NCBI GenBank assembly: GCA_017463205.1
Contig: JAFTPQ010000016.1
Coordinates: forward strand, 1 to 47,126
Source of the DNA: Clostridia bacterium
GTDB taxonomy: Bacteria > Bacillota > Clostridia > Christensenellales > Borkfalkiaceae
Direction: 5' to 3'
DNA length: 47,126 nucleotides
Part shown: one piece after another, positions 15,126-23,878 of the stretch
How the letters are laid out: every line of letters starts with the position of its first letter
Numbering within the stretch: position 1 is the stretch's first letter
Notes under the pieces: generated by a model
Database searches by the model: none
What the model was told of the DNA's origin: nothing
The model's input: the letters and a program-made list of their open reading frames with translations, nothing else
Made by a program: the position numbers and the translations under genes

Positions 15126-16955
15126 ATGAAAACGTATACAGGACAATCTTTACGTGAAATGTATCTTGGATTTTTTAAAGATCGCGGGCATAAGGTGATC
15201 CCTTCCGCGTCTTTGATCCCTGAAAACGATCCCACCGTGTTGTTTACGACGGCTGGGATGCACCCCCTTGTGCCCTATTTGCTTGGGGAAAAGCACCCTG
15301 CGGGCAAACGGTTGACCGACGTGCAAAAATGCGTGCGTACGGGGGATATCGACGACGTGGGCGACGAACGGCATTGTACCTTTTTCGAAATGCTGGGTAA
15401 CTGGTCGTTGGGGGATTATTTTAAGGAAGAAATGATTCCTTGGAGTTATGAATTTTTGACGGGTGAAAATTATTTGGGAATTCCGTCGGACAAGATCGCC
15501 GTGACGGTGTTTGGCGGCGACGAAACGTTGCCTTGCGACGACGAGGCGGCGGCGCTATGGGAAAAGGCGGGGATCAAGAAAGAAAATATTTATTTTATGC
15601 CTCGTGAAAATAACTGGTGGGGGCCTGCAGGCTTGACGGGACCTTGCGGTACGGACACCGAAATGTTTGTGATCCGTAAACCCAAATGTTCGCCTGCGTG
15701 TAATCCCGATTGCAACTGCGGCGCATTTTTGGAAATTTGGAACGACGTATTTATGCGTTTTAACAAGCAGGCGGACGGCAGCTATGTCGAATTGTCGCAA
15801 AAGAACGTGGATACGGGTATGGGGTTAGAGCGCGCGCTTTGCGTATTGAACGGCAAATCCAGCGTATACGAAACGGATATTTTTGAAGGAGCGATCAAGG
15901 CGATTTCCGATTTGACGGGAAAAACGTATGGCGAAGACGAAGAAACGACCAAATCTTTCCGTGTGTTGCTCGATCATACGCGTACGGCAACGTTTATGTT
16001 GGGCGACGAAAAGGGAATCGTGCCGTCTAACACCGATCAAGGGTATATTTTGCGTCGAATCATTCGTCGTGCGGTGCGTTACGGAAGAAAGATCGATTTG
16101 CCCGAAGGCAGCCTTGCAAAGATATCGCAATCGTTTATCGCTTATTACGAAAACGTATATCCCGAATTGAAGATCAACGCAGACAAGATTGCGGAAGAAT
16201 TGAACAAGGAAGAAGCGAAGTTCACCAAAACGTTGCAACAAGGTTTGAAAGAATTTGAAAAATGTATCAACGGTATCGAGCGTAAAAATGCGTTTATGGC
16301 GCAAAAAGATCCTGCTTACGTACCTGAAAAAGTGATCGGCGGAAAGCAGGCGTTCCATTTGTACGACACCTACGGCTTCCCTGTGGAGATCACGGACGAA
16401 ATGGCGAAAGAACGCGGTTTTGCGGTGGATATCGAGGGGTATAAAGCGGCGTTTGAAGAACATCAAAACAAGAGCCGTGCGGGTAGCGAACAGAAATTTG
16501 AATGCGGACTTGCCGATCATAAAGAGGCGACGACGGCTTTGCATACGGCGACGCATTTGTTGCACGCGGCGCTGAAAAAGGTGTGCTCGCCTGACGTAAA
16601 TCAAAAGGGATCGAACATCACGGAGGAAAGATTGCGTTTCGATTTCAATCTTCCGCAACCGATGACGCCCGAACAGATAAAAGCCGTGGAAGATTTGGTA
16701 AACGAAGTGATCGAAAAAGATTTGCCTGTTGTGATGAAAGAAATTTCGTTGGAAGAAGCGAAAGCGGAAGGCTTTACGGGCTTGTTCGAAAGCAAATACG
16801 GCGAAGTGGTAAAAACGTACACCATTGGCGATTTTTCCAAAGAAATTTGCGGTGGTCCGCACGTGGAATCGACAGGAAAATTAGGCAAATTCAAGATTCA
16901 AAAAGAACAAAGTTGCGGCAGTGGTCTTCGTCGTATCAAAGCCGTGTTGCAGTAA
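15126..16955 (+). CDS. alaS: Alanyl-tRNA synthetase, short form lacking C-Ala
   Basis: A 609-residue class II AlaRS against about 870 for the standard enzyme. The catalytic core is present (FTTAGMHPLVPYLLG, FFEMLGNWSLGDYF, the NVDTGMGLERAL motif), as is the tRNA recognition region and the editing domain with its zinc ligands HTATH (about 472) and CGGPH (about 575). It ends right after the editing domain at SGLRRIKAVL, so the oligomerisation and C-Ala domain is missing. A Cys-rich insert (CSPACNPDCNCG) interrupts the catalytic domain just before FLEIWN. The stop is clean and a normal gene follows, so this looks like a natural short form. A full-length AlaRS may exist elsewhere in the genome. 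Confidence 0.9.
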   Translation: MKTYTGQSLREMYLGFFKDRGHKVIPSASLIPENDPTVLFTTAGMHPLVPYLLGEKHPAGKRLTDVQKCVRTGDIDDVGDERHCTFFEMLGNWSLGDYFKEEMIPWSYEFLTGENYLGIPSDKIAVTVFGGDETLPCDDEAAALWEKAGIKKENIYFMPRENNWWGPAGLTGPCGTDTEMFVIRKPKCSPACNPDCNCGAFLEIWNDVFMRFNKQADGSYVELSQKNVDTGMGLERALCVLNGKSSVYETDIFEGAIKAISDLTGKTYGEDEETTKSFRVLLDHTRTATFMLGDEKGIVPSNTDQGYILRRIIRRAVRYGRKIDLPEGSLAKISQSFIAYYENVYPELKINADKIAEELNKEEAKFTKTLQQGLKEFEKCINGIERKNAFMAQKDPAYVPEKVIGGKQAFHLYDTYGFPVEITDEMAKERGFAVDIEGYKAAFEEHQNKSRAGSEQKFECGLADHKEATTALHTATHLLHAALKKVCSPDVNQKGSNITEERLRFDFNLPQPMTPEQIKAVEDLVNEVIEKDLPVVMKEISLEEAKAEGFTGLFESKYGEVVKTYTIGDFSKEICGGPHVESTGKLGKFKIQKEQSCGSGLRRIKAVLQ

Positions 16956-16980
16956 TCGGCTGACGAAAAACAGAAAATGA

Positions 16981-17003
16981 GCCACCCAGGTGTGAGATGA
17001 ACG
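16981..17003 (+). repeat. Dispersed 20-bp element, divergent copy at a gene start
   Basis: GCCACCCAGGTGTGAGATGA resembles the intergenic variant GGGGGCACCAGGTATGCGATGA at 8765. It supplies the ribosome-binding purines and overlaps the ATG at 16997. Weaker than the other copies. Confidence 0.4.
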
Positions 17004-17371
17004 AGCAATTAGCCAACGAAACCATTCGAAAACTGACCGCGCCCATTTTGGAAAAGGGATTTACGTTTGAATACCTGTACCAAAAAGGGGGCGACAGCAG
17101 TTGCGTATATATTTGCCGATATAAAAAAGGGAAAGATTTTTTCGATTGGCGGGAAGTGTCCGGCGGCGACGAGATTAATTTTGTTACGTTTGTCAACGGG
17201 ACGTACGGTTTTCCCAACATGAAAGCGCGTTTTCCCAAACAGCACCGAGCATTTGCCTTAAAACATCTGTTTAAAAAGGCAACGATGGATGAAAAACGAG
17301 CGTTTTACGCGGGATTATTCTGCGAGGCGATCAACAGTGGAAAATCCGATTTTTTCGGGATTCCTTTATAA
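16997..17371 (+). CDS. Unknown 124-residue protein downstream of alaS
   Basis: A 124-residue soluble protein, basic and aromatic, with a repeated Lys/Phe-rich character and the segments KGFTFEYLYQKGGDSS and KDFFDWREVSGGDEIN. No family was recognised. It begins 41 bases after alaS and shares its transcript, ending at the terminator at 17431. Its ribosome site, AGGTGTGAG before the ATG, is part of a sequence resembling the dispersed 20-bp element (16981-17003). Confidence 0.6.
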   Translation: MNEQLANETIRKLTAPILEKGFTFEYLYQKGGDSSCVYICRYKKGKDFFDWREVSGGDEINFVTFVNGTYGFPNMKARFPKQHRAFALKHLFKKATMDEKRAFYAGLFCEAINSGKSDFFGIPL

Positions 17372-17391
17372 TGTAGGTTGTTTAAAACGCA

Positions 17392-17410
17392 AGGGGCAGG
17401 TATGCAACGA
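17392..17410 (+). repeat. Dispersed 20-bp element, intergenic copy
   Basis: AGGGGCAGGTATGCAACGA, 20 bases after the preceding stop and before the terminator. Confidence 0.6.
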
Positions 17411-17430
17411 ATATAAAAAAATGGAAAATG

Positions 17431-17480
17431 AAGCACCCGTGTACGAGGTTATTTGTATCCGTACATGGGTGCTTTGTTTG
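17431..17480 (+). terminator. Terminator of the alaS transcript
   Basis: AAGCACCCGTGTAC (17431-17444) pairs with GTACATGGGTGCTT (17461-17474), a 14-bp stem with one G-U, then TTGTTTG. A second use as a bidirectional terminator is possible. Confidence 0.65.
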
Positions 17481-17494
17481 TTATATAAATGGGG

Positions 17495-17812
17495 GGAGAG
17501 GGTGAAGTTTGCCTACGGTAAGTTAAGTTTGTCTGGCGACAAATGAAGTTCGCCTACTGCGAGTGAAGTTTTGCCTGACGGCAAAGTTGTGGCTGGGATT
17601 TATAACAGGCAACGACAAGCGTTGCCATAACTGCTACGCAGTAAAGGGCGCAAGCAAAGCTTGCTTAATGGGGGCTTAACTTTCGTGGGCTCTGCCCACA
17701 CCCGCAAGAAACTGAGTTTCTTGACTTCCTATCGGGCAACGACAAGGTTATTAATATCAATAAAGAAAGATAGAAAGTATAATCCAACGGAACGTTGGGG
17801 AACGTTGGGTGG
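17495..17812. repeat. Hairpin-mosaic intergenic repeat, locus 2
   Basis: This gene-free stretch is a string of short perfect hairpins separated by constant spacers. GTGAAGTT-type spacers carry TTTGTC-TGGC-GACAAA (17528-17543) and TTTGCC-TGAC-GGCAAA (17570-17585). Then come GGCAACG-ACAAG-CGTTGCC (17608-17626), GCAAGC-AAA-GCTTGC (17650-17664), GTGGGC-TCT-GCCCAC (17685-17699), CAAGAAAC-TGA-GTTTCTTG (17705-17723), a GTTATTAATATC core (from 17747) and CCAACG-GAA-CGTTGG (17784-17798). Equivalent hairpins in locus 3 have different arms that still pair. It abuts the end of proC. Confidence 0.8.
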
Positions 17813-18607
17813 TTATTTCAATTCTAACGTGCGTTGGTATGCGGCGAGGACGGCTTCCATAGTTGCGCCGCGGAAACCTGCTTTTTCCAAAGCGTGTATC
17901 CCTGCAATCGTCGTGCCGCCGGGCGAACACACCGCATCTTTCAAATCGGCAGGATGACCGTATTGCAACAACATTTCTGCCGCTCCCAACAACGTTTGCG
18001 CGGCATACAAAGCCGCCTTGTCGCGCGGAACACCGCATTCCACACCGCCGTCTGCCAAAGCTTCGGCAAAGGCATAGACAAACGCAGGTCCGCAACCGGA
18101 CAGCGCGCTTCCACCGTCCATTTTATTTTCGGGAAGTTTATCAAAAACGCCCGCTTGAGCAAAACAACGCAAAAATTCTGTTTCCGTTTGCGCGTCCATG
18201 CCGTCCGTCGAGTATAAAACCATACCTTTTCCAACTGCCACAGGGGTGTTGGGCATAATACGAATGACGGGCAATTTTGCACCGATGAACGTTTGGATCG
18301 AATCCATAGAAAGTCCTGCCGCCATTGTAACGACAACAACGTTTTCGCGGTGTTTTAAAATATCCGAAAGCGGTTCGATCGCTTGTTTCATTACTTGCGG
18401 CTTCACTCCAAAAATGACGAATTTTGCTTCTTTCGCCACTGTTTCGGCGTCTGCAACGGTTAAGCCGTATTGTTGCGCATAGACGTTTGTTTTTGCTTTG
18501 TTATGATCGCAAATTACGATATTTTTCGCTGATATCGCGCGGGTTGCAGCGGTGATCAATGCGCCGCCCATGTTTCCGCAACCGATAAATCCAAGTGTGT
18601 ATTTCAT
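17813..18607 (-). CDS. proC: Pyrroline-5-carboxylate reductase
   Basis: ProC reduces pyrroline-5-carboxylate to proline with NAD(P)H, the last step of proline synthesis. The 264-residue protein has the N-terminal dinucleotide site GFIGCGNMGGALI, the VKPQVM segment, the MAAGLSMDSI block and the signature region near SGCGPAFVYAFAEALADGG, then the C-terminal SPGGTTIAG. It is the last gene of proB-proA-proC on the minus strand, 2 bases after proA, so translation may be coupled. Its stop lies at the edge of hairpin-mosaic locus 2. Confidence 0.95.
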   Translation of the reverse strand: MKYTLGFIGCGNMGGALITAATRAISAKNIVICDHNKAKTNVYAQQYGLTVADAETVAKEAKFVIFGVKPQVMKQAIEPLSDILKHRENVVVVTMAAGLSMDSIQTFIGAKLPVIRIMPNTPVAVGKGMVLYSTDGMDAQTETEFLRCFAQAGVFDKLPENKMDGGSALSGCGPAFVYAFAEALADGGVECGVPRDKAALYAAQTLLGAAEMLLQYGHPADLKDAVCSPGGTTIAGIHALEKAGFRGATMEAVLAAYQRTLELK

Positions 18608-18609
18608 AA

Positions 18610-19884
18610 TTAACCTCGTACCTGCCCTTGTCCTTTAATGATATATTTATAAGAACACAATTCTTCCAAACCCATCGGTCCACGCGCGTGGAGTTTTTGG
18701 GTGGAGATCCCGATTTCGCAACCTTTGCCAAACTCACCGCCGTCGGTAAAACGCGTCGAGGCGTTGATATACACTGCCGCGCTGTCTGTGCGTAAGGCAA
18801 ACCGATTGCAAACTTCCGCATTTTCGCTGACAATACAATCGCTGTGTTTGGTTGAATGTGCGCCGATATGCGCAATCGCTTCTTCCGCCGTTTGCACAAT
18901 TTTAACGGCGAGGATATAATCTAAAAATTCCGTATCGAAATCCGTTGTTGCGGCTTGCGTAACAAAAGGGGAGTCCCCCAATATCCGCAAGGAGTTTTCA
19001 TCGCAACGCAGTTGCACGGGCTGTAAATTTTGCTTTATGCGCTCGTCGCATAATTTTTCTTTCAACAAAGGAAGAAAAGTTTGCGCAACCTTTTCGTGGA
19101 TCAAACACACTTCTTCGGCGTTGCAAACGGACGGGCGGGAAGTTTTTGCGTTATGGACGATATCAAGAGCTTTTTTTAAATCGGCAAATTCGTCCACGTA
19201 TACGTGACAGATGCCTGTACCCGTTTCGATGCAGGGGACTTTTGCGTTTTCCACGCACGCGCGGATCAGTCCTGCGCCGCCACGCGGGATCAATGCGTCA
19301 ACGTAACCCACCGCCGTCATCAGATCGGTGGCGCTTTGACGGGAAGTGTCTTCCACGACGTTGATAAAATTTTCGTTTAAATCGGCGTTTTTCAAGGTGT
19401 TCCGCATAATATCGCCAAGAGCGAAAGAGGTGCGGAAGGCATCTTTTCCGCCGCGCAACACGCAAACGTTGCCGCTTTTAAAGCACAATGCGCCTGCGTC
19501 GGACGTGACGTTGGGACGGCTTTCGTAAATAATGCCGATAACGCCGAGCGGGACGCGCGTTTTCGTAACGCGCAAGCCGTTGGGCAAAAGAGTTTCTTCC
19601 AATACAACGCCGATCGGATCGGGCAAAGCGGCTACGTCGCGAATACCCTGCGCCATCGCCGCGATCCGTTTTTCATCGAGGCGAAGACGATCGATCATCA
19701 CCGCGCCGAGTTTTTCTTGCGCGGCGGCGACGTCCATAGCGTTGGCTTGTAAAATTTCTTCCGCATGATTTTCGATATCGTCCGCCATTTGTAAAAGAAT
19801 GGCGTTTTTTTCTTGCGCGGAAAGAAGTATTAAATCGGAAGCCGCCTGTTTTGCGGCGATCAAAATATCTTGTGTCGTTTTCAT
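18610..19884 (-). CDS. proA: Gamma-glutamyl phosphate reductase
   Basis: ProA reduces gamma-glutamyl phosphate to glutamate semialdehyde with NADPH. The 424-residue protein has the aldehyde-dehydrogenase-like fold with PLGVIGIIYESRPNVT, the Cys-containing block KTSRPSVCNAEE (catalytic Cys), GAHSTKHSD and the C-terminal GPMGLEEL and GQGQVRG. The ATG at 19884 is chosen because AGGA lies 6 bases before it; earlier in-frame ATGs would overlap the proB stop. It starts 7 bases after proB and ends 2 bases before proC. Confidence 0.95.
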   Translation of the reverse strand: MKTTQDILIAAKQAASDLILLSAQEKNAILLQMADDIENHAEEILQANAMDVAAAQEKLGAVMIDRLRLDEKRIAAMAQGIRDVAALPDPIGVVLEETLLPNGLRVTKTRVPLGVIGIIYESRPNVTSDAGALCFKSGNVCVLRGGKDAFRTSFALGDIMRNTLKNADLNENFINVVEDTSRQSATDLMTAVGYVDALIPRGGAGLIRACVENAKVPCIETGTGICHVYVDEFADLKKALDIVHNAKTSRPSVCNAEEVCLIHEKVAQTFLPLLKEKLCDERIKQNLQPVQLRCDENSLRILGDSPFVTQAATTDFDTEFLDYILAVKIVQTAEEAIAHIGAHSTKHSDCIVSENAEVCNRFALRTDSAAVYINASTRFTDGGEFGKGCEIGISTQKLHARGPMGLEELCSYKYIIKGQGQVRG

Positions 19885-19891
19885 AAAATTC

Positions 19892-20662
19892 CTATTCATC
19901 GCCCACAAAGCGCGTGTAATTTCCTTCTTCGCCTTCTACGATCTTATATAAAATTTCGGGGCGTTCGCCATTGGCGATCACCATATCTGCGCCCCCTTCC
20001 AAGCACATTTTTGCAGCTTTCAATTTGGTTTTCATGCCGCCTGTCCCCAGCGCAGAACCTTCGTCGCCTGCCAAAGAAAACAATTCTTCGGGCATACCAT
20101 GTACGAGTTGAATAAGTTTTGCGTCTTGATTTTTATGCGGATCGGCAGAATATAGACCGTTGACGTCGGATAAGATGATCAAAAGGTCGGCGTGTACGCT
20201 GACGGCAACCAGTGCGGACAGCGTATCGTTATCGCCCACTTTAATTTCTTCCGTGGCGATGGTGTCGTTTTCGTTGATGATCGGCAGTACGCCAAGTTGC
20301 AACAAGCGCGATAAGGTATTGTTGAAATTTTGGTGGCGTTCTTCCGATTGAAAATCCGATCCGGTAAGCAAAATCTGCGCAACGGTATGATTATGTTCGG
20401 TAAACAGACGGTCGTACGTATACATCAATTCGCATTGACCGACGGCGGCAGCGGCTTGTTTGGTGGGGATATCTTTGGGTTTTTCCGAAAGCCCCAATTT
20501 TCCTACGCCCATGCCAATCGCGCCGGAGGACACCAAAATCAGTTCGTGTCCGGCGTTTTTCAAGTCGCTTAAAACCAAGCAAAGCTTGTTTGTGCGGCGT
20601 ATATTTAACCGTCCTGTCGCGTGTGCGAGGGTGGACGTTCCCACTTTGATTACGATTCGCAT
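19892..20662 (-). CDS. proB: Glutamate 5-kinase, short form
   Basis: ProB phosphorylates glutamate to gamma-glutamyl phosphate, the first and feedback-controlled step of proline synthesis. The 256-residue amino-acid-kinase domain is complete: IVIKVGTSTL at the N-terminus, SSGAIGMGV, NENDTI, and a block ending in LGTGGMKTKLKAA. The C-terminal PUA domain found in longer ProB proteins is absent, which is common in Firmicutes. The start is 20662; a second ATG six bases upstream (20668) is also possible. It heads proB-proA-proC and has its own promoter. Confidence 0.93.
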   Translation of the reverse strand: MRIVIKVGTSTLAHATGRLNIRRTNKLCLVLSDLKNAGHELILVSSGAIGMGVGKLGLSEKPKDIPTKQAAAAVGQCELMYTYDRLFTEHNHTVAQILLTGSDFQSEERHQNFNNTLSRLLQLGVLPIINENDTIATEEIKVGDNDTLSALVAVSVHADLLIILSDVNGLYSADPHKNQDAKLIQLVHGMPEELFSLAGDEGSALGTGGMKTKLKAAKMCLEGGADMVIANGERPEILYKIVEGEEGNYTRFVGDE

Positions 20663-20699
20663 ACCCATCTTCCTTTTTTGATAAAGTTGATACGATAAA

Positions 20700-20728
20700 A
20701 TTATAACATAAAATGGGGCGGAAGTCAA
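20700..20728 (-). promoter_or_regulatory. Promoter of proBAC
   Basis: On the minus strand TTGACT (20728-20723), 17-base spacer, TATAAT (20705-20700), 38 bases before the proB start. Confidence 0.85.
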
Positions 20729-20777
20729 GCGCGCGTATATAAGAGAAAAAAGAATGTGGAAAGACGAGCAAACGGAG

Positions 20778-20799
20778 AGGCAGGGTTGCGTTGAATGAG
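20778..20799 (+). repeat. Dispersed 20-bp element, intergenic copy
   Basis: AGGCAGGGTTGCGTTGAATG, the GGGTTGCG variant, in the 250-base gap between proB and the glycosyltransferase gene. Nothing else was seen in that gap beyond the proB promoter. Confidence 0.65.
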
Positions 20800-20915
20800 A
20801 AGAACGCGAAAAAATTGGCAACGATTCCCTGTGTAAAATACAGAGTAATGCAAGGAATTTGGTTGTTAAAGATACGGAAAGAAAGAGATTTTTCAAAAAC
20901 GGAAAAAAGGAGGAA

Positions 20916-22619
20916 ATGCCGCGTGGGACTGATTGCGGCGTAGAAAAAATGAAAGAGAATAAAAAGAAAACTTATCGAAGAACAAAGGAAAATGGGACGA
21001 ATACGATGGAAAAATCACCGTCGGTATACGTAGCGATCCTTTGTGTTTGGGCGTTATGCGTCGTTGTTTTATTGACGGGTTGCGCCAAGATCGTGTATCA
21101 GTTGTTTACGGAAGAATTTACGACGGAAACGGTGGGGATCGCAGTTGCCGTCGTCACGTTGCTGCTTTTGAACGCCGCGATGCTTTCGTATATGTGGTTG
21201 GGCAGTGTAAAAGATTTTATGTTTTCTCTATTGTTTTTGTTTGGAAAAAAACGGTTGCTGAAACGGTACGATCCCATCATTCGTCAAACGAAAGAGGATA
21301 CCATGTCTGCGTTGAAAGCAAAATTCGGCAATCAAAACGGAGCGGCGCCGAGGGTGTTGTTGCTGTATTGCACTTGTAACGATTTTAATGCGGAGGCATT
21401 GACGGCGTGTATGCAACAAGATTATGAAAATTTTCATACGGTGATCTTGGACGACAGCACAGAAGACGGATACAAACAGAAAATAGACGAATTTGCGGCG
21501 GTGCATCAAGACGCCGTAACGTTGGTGAGAAGGGAAAACCGCGTTGGCTTTAAAGCCGGGAATTTAAACAATTATTTGACAAACCGAACGGATTACGATT
21601 ATTTTGTGGTGTTGGACAGCGACGAGCGTATTCCTTCCGATTATATCAGCGAAGCGTTGAAATATTACGCGTACGATGAAAACGTAGGGGTGGTGCAAGC
21701 GGCGCATAAAGCGACGAAAGGCGGCAATCTTTTTCAAAATTTAATGGGTTTGTCAGTGAAAAGCAACGGCAAGATCTGCCAAGTGATGAAAAATTTTTAC
21801 GGCAGTAACGCTTTGATCGGACATGGTATGATGATCAGCCGCGAATGTTTTGAAGCGACGCACGGCTTTCCGCAAGTGGTGGCGGAAGACATCTCGTTTG
21901 CCGTGGACGTAAAAAACAGCGGTTTTCGAGTGCTGTACGCGCCCAATATCGTGTGTGAGGAAGAATTCCCCGTCAATTATTTATGCCTGAAAAAACGGCA
22001 AGCGAAATGGGTGCAGGGGAACGTGGAGTTTATGAAAAAATACAACCGCAGTATCACCGATTCCAAAATGACGTGGTATGAAAAGATGGACGTGAAACTT
22101 TCCCATTACAATTTGCCCATTATCCCGATGATGTCCTTTTTTATCATAGTTTGCACCATCGCTCTGGGATTTTTGGGGTATGACGTCAGCCGATATTCGC
22201 TGATGATCGTCGGATTGATGTTGCTGTTTCTCATTTCCCCGTTGATCCCCGATTTCTTCGTACACGGCAGATCGAAAAATCTGTTAAAATTATTGGGTTA
22301 TGCCTTTTTAAACTTTGTTGTGTATGCGTCGCTTGTGCCGATGATGATCGGGACGGTGTCGTTGGCGCTGTTTGGAAAAAAAGCAAAATTTATCGTAACG
22401 CCCAAGGAAGAAAAACGGATCTCCGTCAGGGAAGCGTTGCGGGGTTCGCTGGATTCCATTTTATTTGCGGCGATCGTAGGGATTTTAACGTATGGCACGT
22501 ATTTTTCCCTTGCACCGACGGTGTTGATGGTGGTGTGTTGTACGCTGACGCCGATCGCGATTTTGGTTGCAAATCTTCCTGTGCCCAAACAAAAACAGTC
22601 GGGAAAATTGGCGGCTTAA
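20916..22619 (+). CDS. Membrane GT2 glycosyltransferase, cellulose-synthase-like
   Basis: A processive-type family 2 glycosyltransferase of about 567 residues. Two N-terminal membrane helices precede a cytoplasmic GT-A domain with ILDDST, VVLDSDER (about 233, metal-binding Asp), AEDISF (about 323, catalytic Asp) and KRQAKWVQGN (about 360, the Q/RxxRW-type site). Four or more C-terminal helices follow. Such enzymes polymerise and extrude polysaccharide; the sugar cannot be inferred and no PilZ domain is present. The start at 20916 is favoured by AAGGAGG just upstream, but its spacing is short and 20949 or 21006 are alternatives. Confidence 0.85.
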   Translation: MPRGTDCGVEKMKENKKKTYRRTKENGTNTMEKSPSVYVAILCVWALCVVVLLTGCAKIVYQLFTEEFTTETVGIAVAVVTLLLLNAAMLSYMWLGSVKDFMFSLLFLFGKKRLLKRYDPIIRQTKEDTMSALKAKFGNQNGAAPRVLLLYCTCNDFNAEALTACMQQDYENFHTVILDDSTEDGYKQKIDEFAAVHQDAVTLVRRENRVGFKAGNLNNYLTNRTDYDYFVVLDSDERIPSDYISEALKYYAYDENVGVVQAAHKATKGGNLFQNLMGLSVKSNGKICQVMKNFYGSNALIGHGMMISRECFEATHGFPQVVAEDISFAVDVKNSGFRVLYAPNIVCEEEFPVNYLCLKKRQAKWVQGNVEFMKKYNRSITDSKMTWYEKMDVKLSHYNLPIIPMMSFFIIVCTIALGFLGYDVSRYSLMIVGLMLLFLISPLIPDFFVHGRSKNLLKLLGYAFLNFVVYASLVPMMIGTVSLALFGKKAKFIVTPKEEKRISVREALRGSLDSILFAAIVGILTYGTYFSLAPTVLMVVCCTLTPIAILVANLPVPKQKQSGKLAA

Positions 22620-22662
22620 AACGATTTTTTATAATAGAAAGGAAAAAATTTTTAAAAAGCTA

Positions 22663-22691
22663 TTGACAAATAACCAAGTAGCGGTTATAAT
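22663..22691 (+). promoter_or_regulatory. Promoter of the lipoprotein gene
   Basis: TTGACA (22663-22668), 17-base spacer, TATAAT (22686-22691). Confidence 0.85.
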
Positions 22692-22786
22692 ACGAGTGGA
22701 AAGACGAAAGCAAAACAGCCGAAACGAAACGTTTTTTCACTCGTTATTTTATAACGTTTTTCATAATCATTCGGGAGGAAGGGCAC

Positions 22787-23725
22787 ATGAAAAGAAAAAT
22801 GACAAAGATATTTGCGATGGCGATCATGATAGCGCTTTTGATTTTTTGCACGGTAGTTGCTGCGGGCTGTTACGTGATAAAGGGTGTGAAAATGAGCAAA
22901 TTGGTCGGCACGTACGAATTGACGCATTATTACGGCAAGGAAGATTATATGACGCGCGACGAAATGAAATTGTACGTAGTGATCAACAACAACGGCAGCG
23001 GATATTACGTATACCAAGACAAAGACACGCCGTTGCATTGCGCGGAAATGCTTTGCCGTTTCACCGCTTCGCAAGAAGATTCGTCTTTGTACGAATACGT
23101 CGAACTGTCCTTTGAAAGAAACCAAAGCGATTGGCACAAGTTGGGGATCAACGGTGAACGGCTTAATTCCAAGCAAACGAAATGGAAACCGATTGTTTGG
23201 GGAGAACCGTTGGAGATCGATTATTACATCGACGTCGATTTTAAAAAAGTGAGTTCGAAAACAGATCTTAGTTACGTGGAACAAACTTTCAATACTACGT
23301 TGACGGCATTGCCGTTGGGGGTGTCCGCCACAGTAGGATTGTACGAATTTTCATATTTTTCCGCCGCAGATACGGAAAACACCGAAACGGTTGAACCCGA
23401 AAAGCCCGTGTATGCGTATTTATTATTAAATCCCTATCAAAACAAGGCGACGGCGTATTATATGCTGAAAAGCAACGAGCAGCAAGTGACGGAAGAATAC
23501 ACCTGTTCGCTTTCTTACGACGGCGCAAATTATTGGGTGAAGATCGGGAACAGCGAAGGATACAAAATCGAATGGGAGGGCTTGAAGATCACTTCGTCCG
23601 CTTCGTCTATTGCGACCGATTGGCTGTTTCAACGGGTAGATTCTAACGTTTTATGCGACGTTACGGAGCGTATCGAGGAAAAGGTGGCGCAGTACGAACA
23701 AGAAAAAAATCAACAATCCCAATAA
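22787..23725 (+). CDS. Predicted lipoprotein of unknown function
   Basis: A 312-residue exported protein. The signal peptide ends in the lipobox VVAAGC (Cys at about residue 27), so it should be a lipid-anchored surface protein. The rest is Tyr-, Asn- and Glu-rich with two similar beta-rich halves (GTYELTHYY... and VGLYEFSYF...), each opening with a strand of the form GxYxxxxY, which suggests a duplicated lipocalin-like or META-like fold. No family was recognised. It follows a membrane glycosyltransferase but has its own promoter and terminator. The ribosome site is GGGAGG. Confidence 0.7.
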   Translation: MKRKMTKIFAMAIMIALLIFCTVVAAGCYVIKGVKMSKLVGTYELTHYYGKEDYMTRDEMKLYVVINNNGSGYYVYQDKDTPLHCAEMLCRFTASQEDSSLYEYVELSFERNQSDWHKLGINGERLNSKQTKWKPIVWGEPLEIDYYIDVDFKKVSSKTDLSYVEQTFNTTLTALPLGVSATVGLYEFSYFSAADTENTETVEPEKPVYAYLLLNPYQNKATAYYMLKSNEQQVTEEYTCSLSYDGANYWVKIGNSEGYKIEWEGLKITSSASSIATDWLFQRVDSNVLCDVTERIEEKVAQYEQEKNQQSQ

Positions 23726-23820
23726 TTTGATCGCATATCCTTTTATTGGTTGCAAAACGGTTAAGAAAAGAAAATAAAAAAGTCTGCGCATTACATAAGC
23801 AGACTGGACAAAAAATATGG

Positions 23821-23850
23821 CGGTGGGCAATTTGCTCGCCGTTTTATTTT
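23821..23850 (+). terminator. Terminator after the lipoprotein gene
   Basis: CGGTGGGC (23821-23828) pairs with GCTCGCCG (23834-23841), two G-U pairs, then TTTTATTTT. A smaller hairpin GTCTGC/GCAGAC lies just upstream. Confidence 0.75.
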
Positions 23851-23878
23851 GCTGTATCGGTATTGGAAGGAGGGCAGA

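Noticed and set aside
17661..17957. Open frame across mosaic locus 2 (and similar ones at 24.2 kb)
   Set aside because: It is a translation of the hairpin repeat running into proC antisense, with no ribosome site; the similarity between loci comes from the DNA repeat.
18610..18632. Minus-strand GGACAAGGGCAGGTACGAGG resembling the dispersed element
   Set aside because: It encodes the conserved C-terminal GxGQxR of ProA, so protein constraint explains it.
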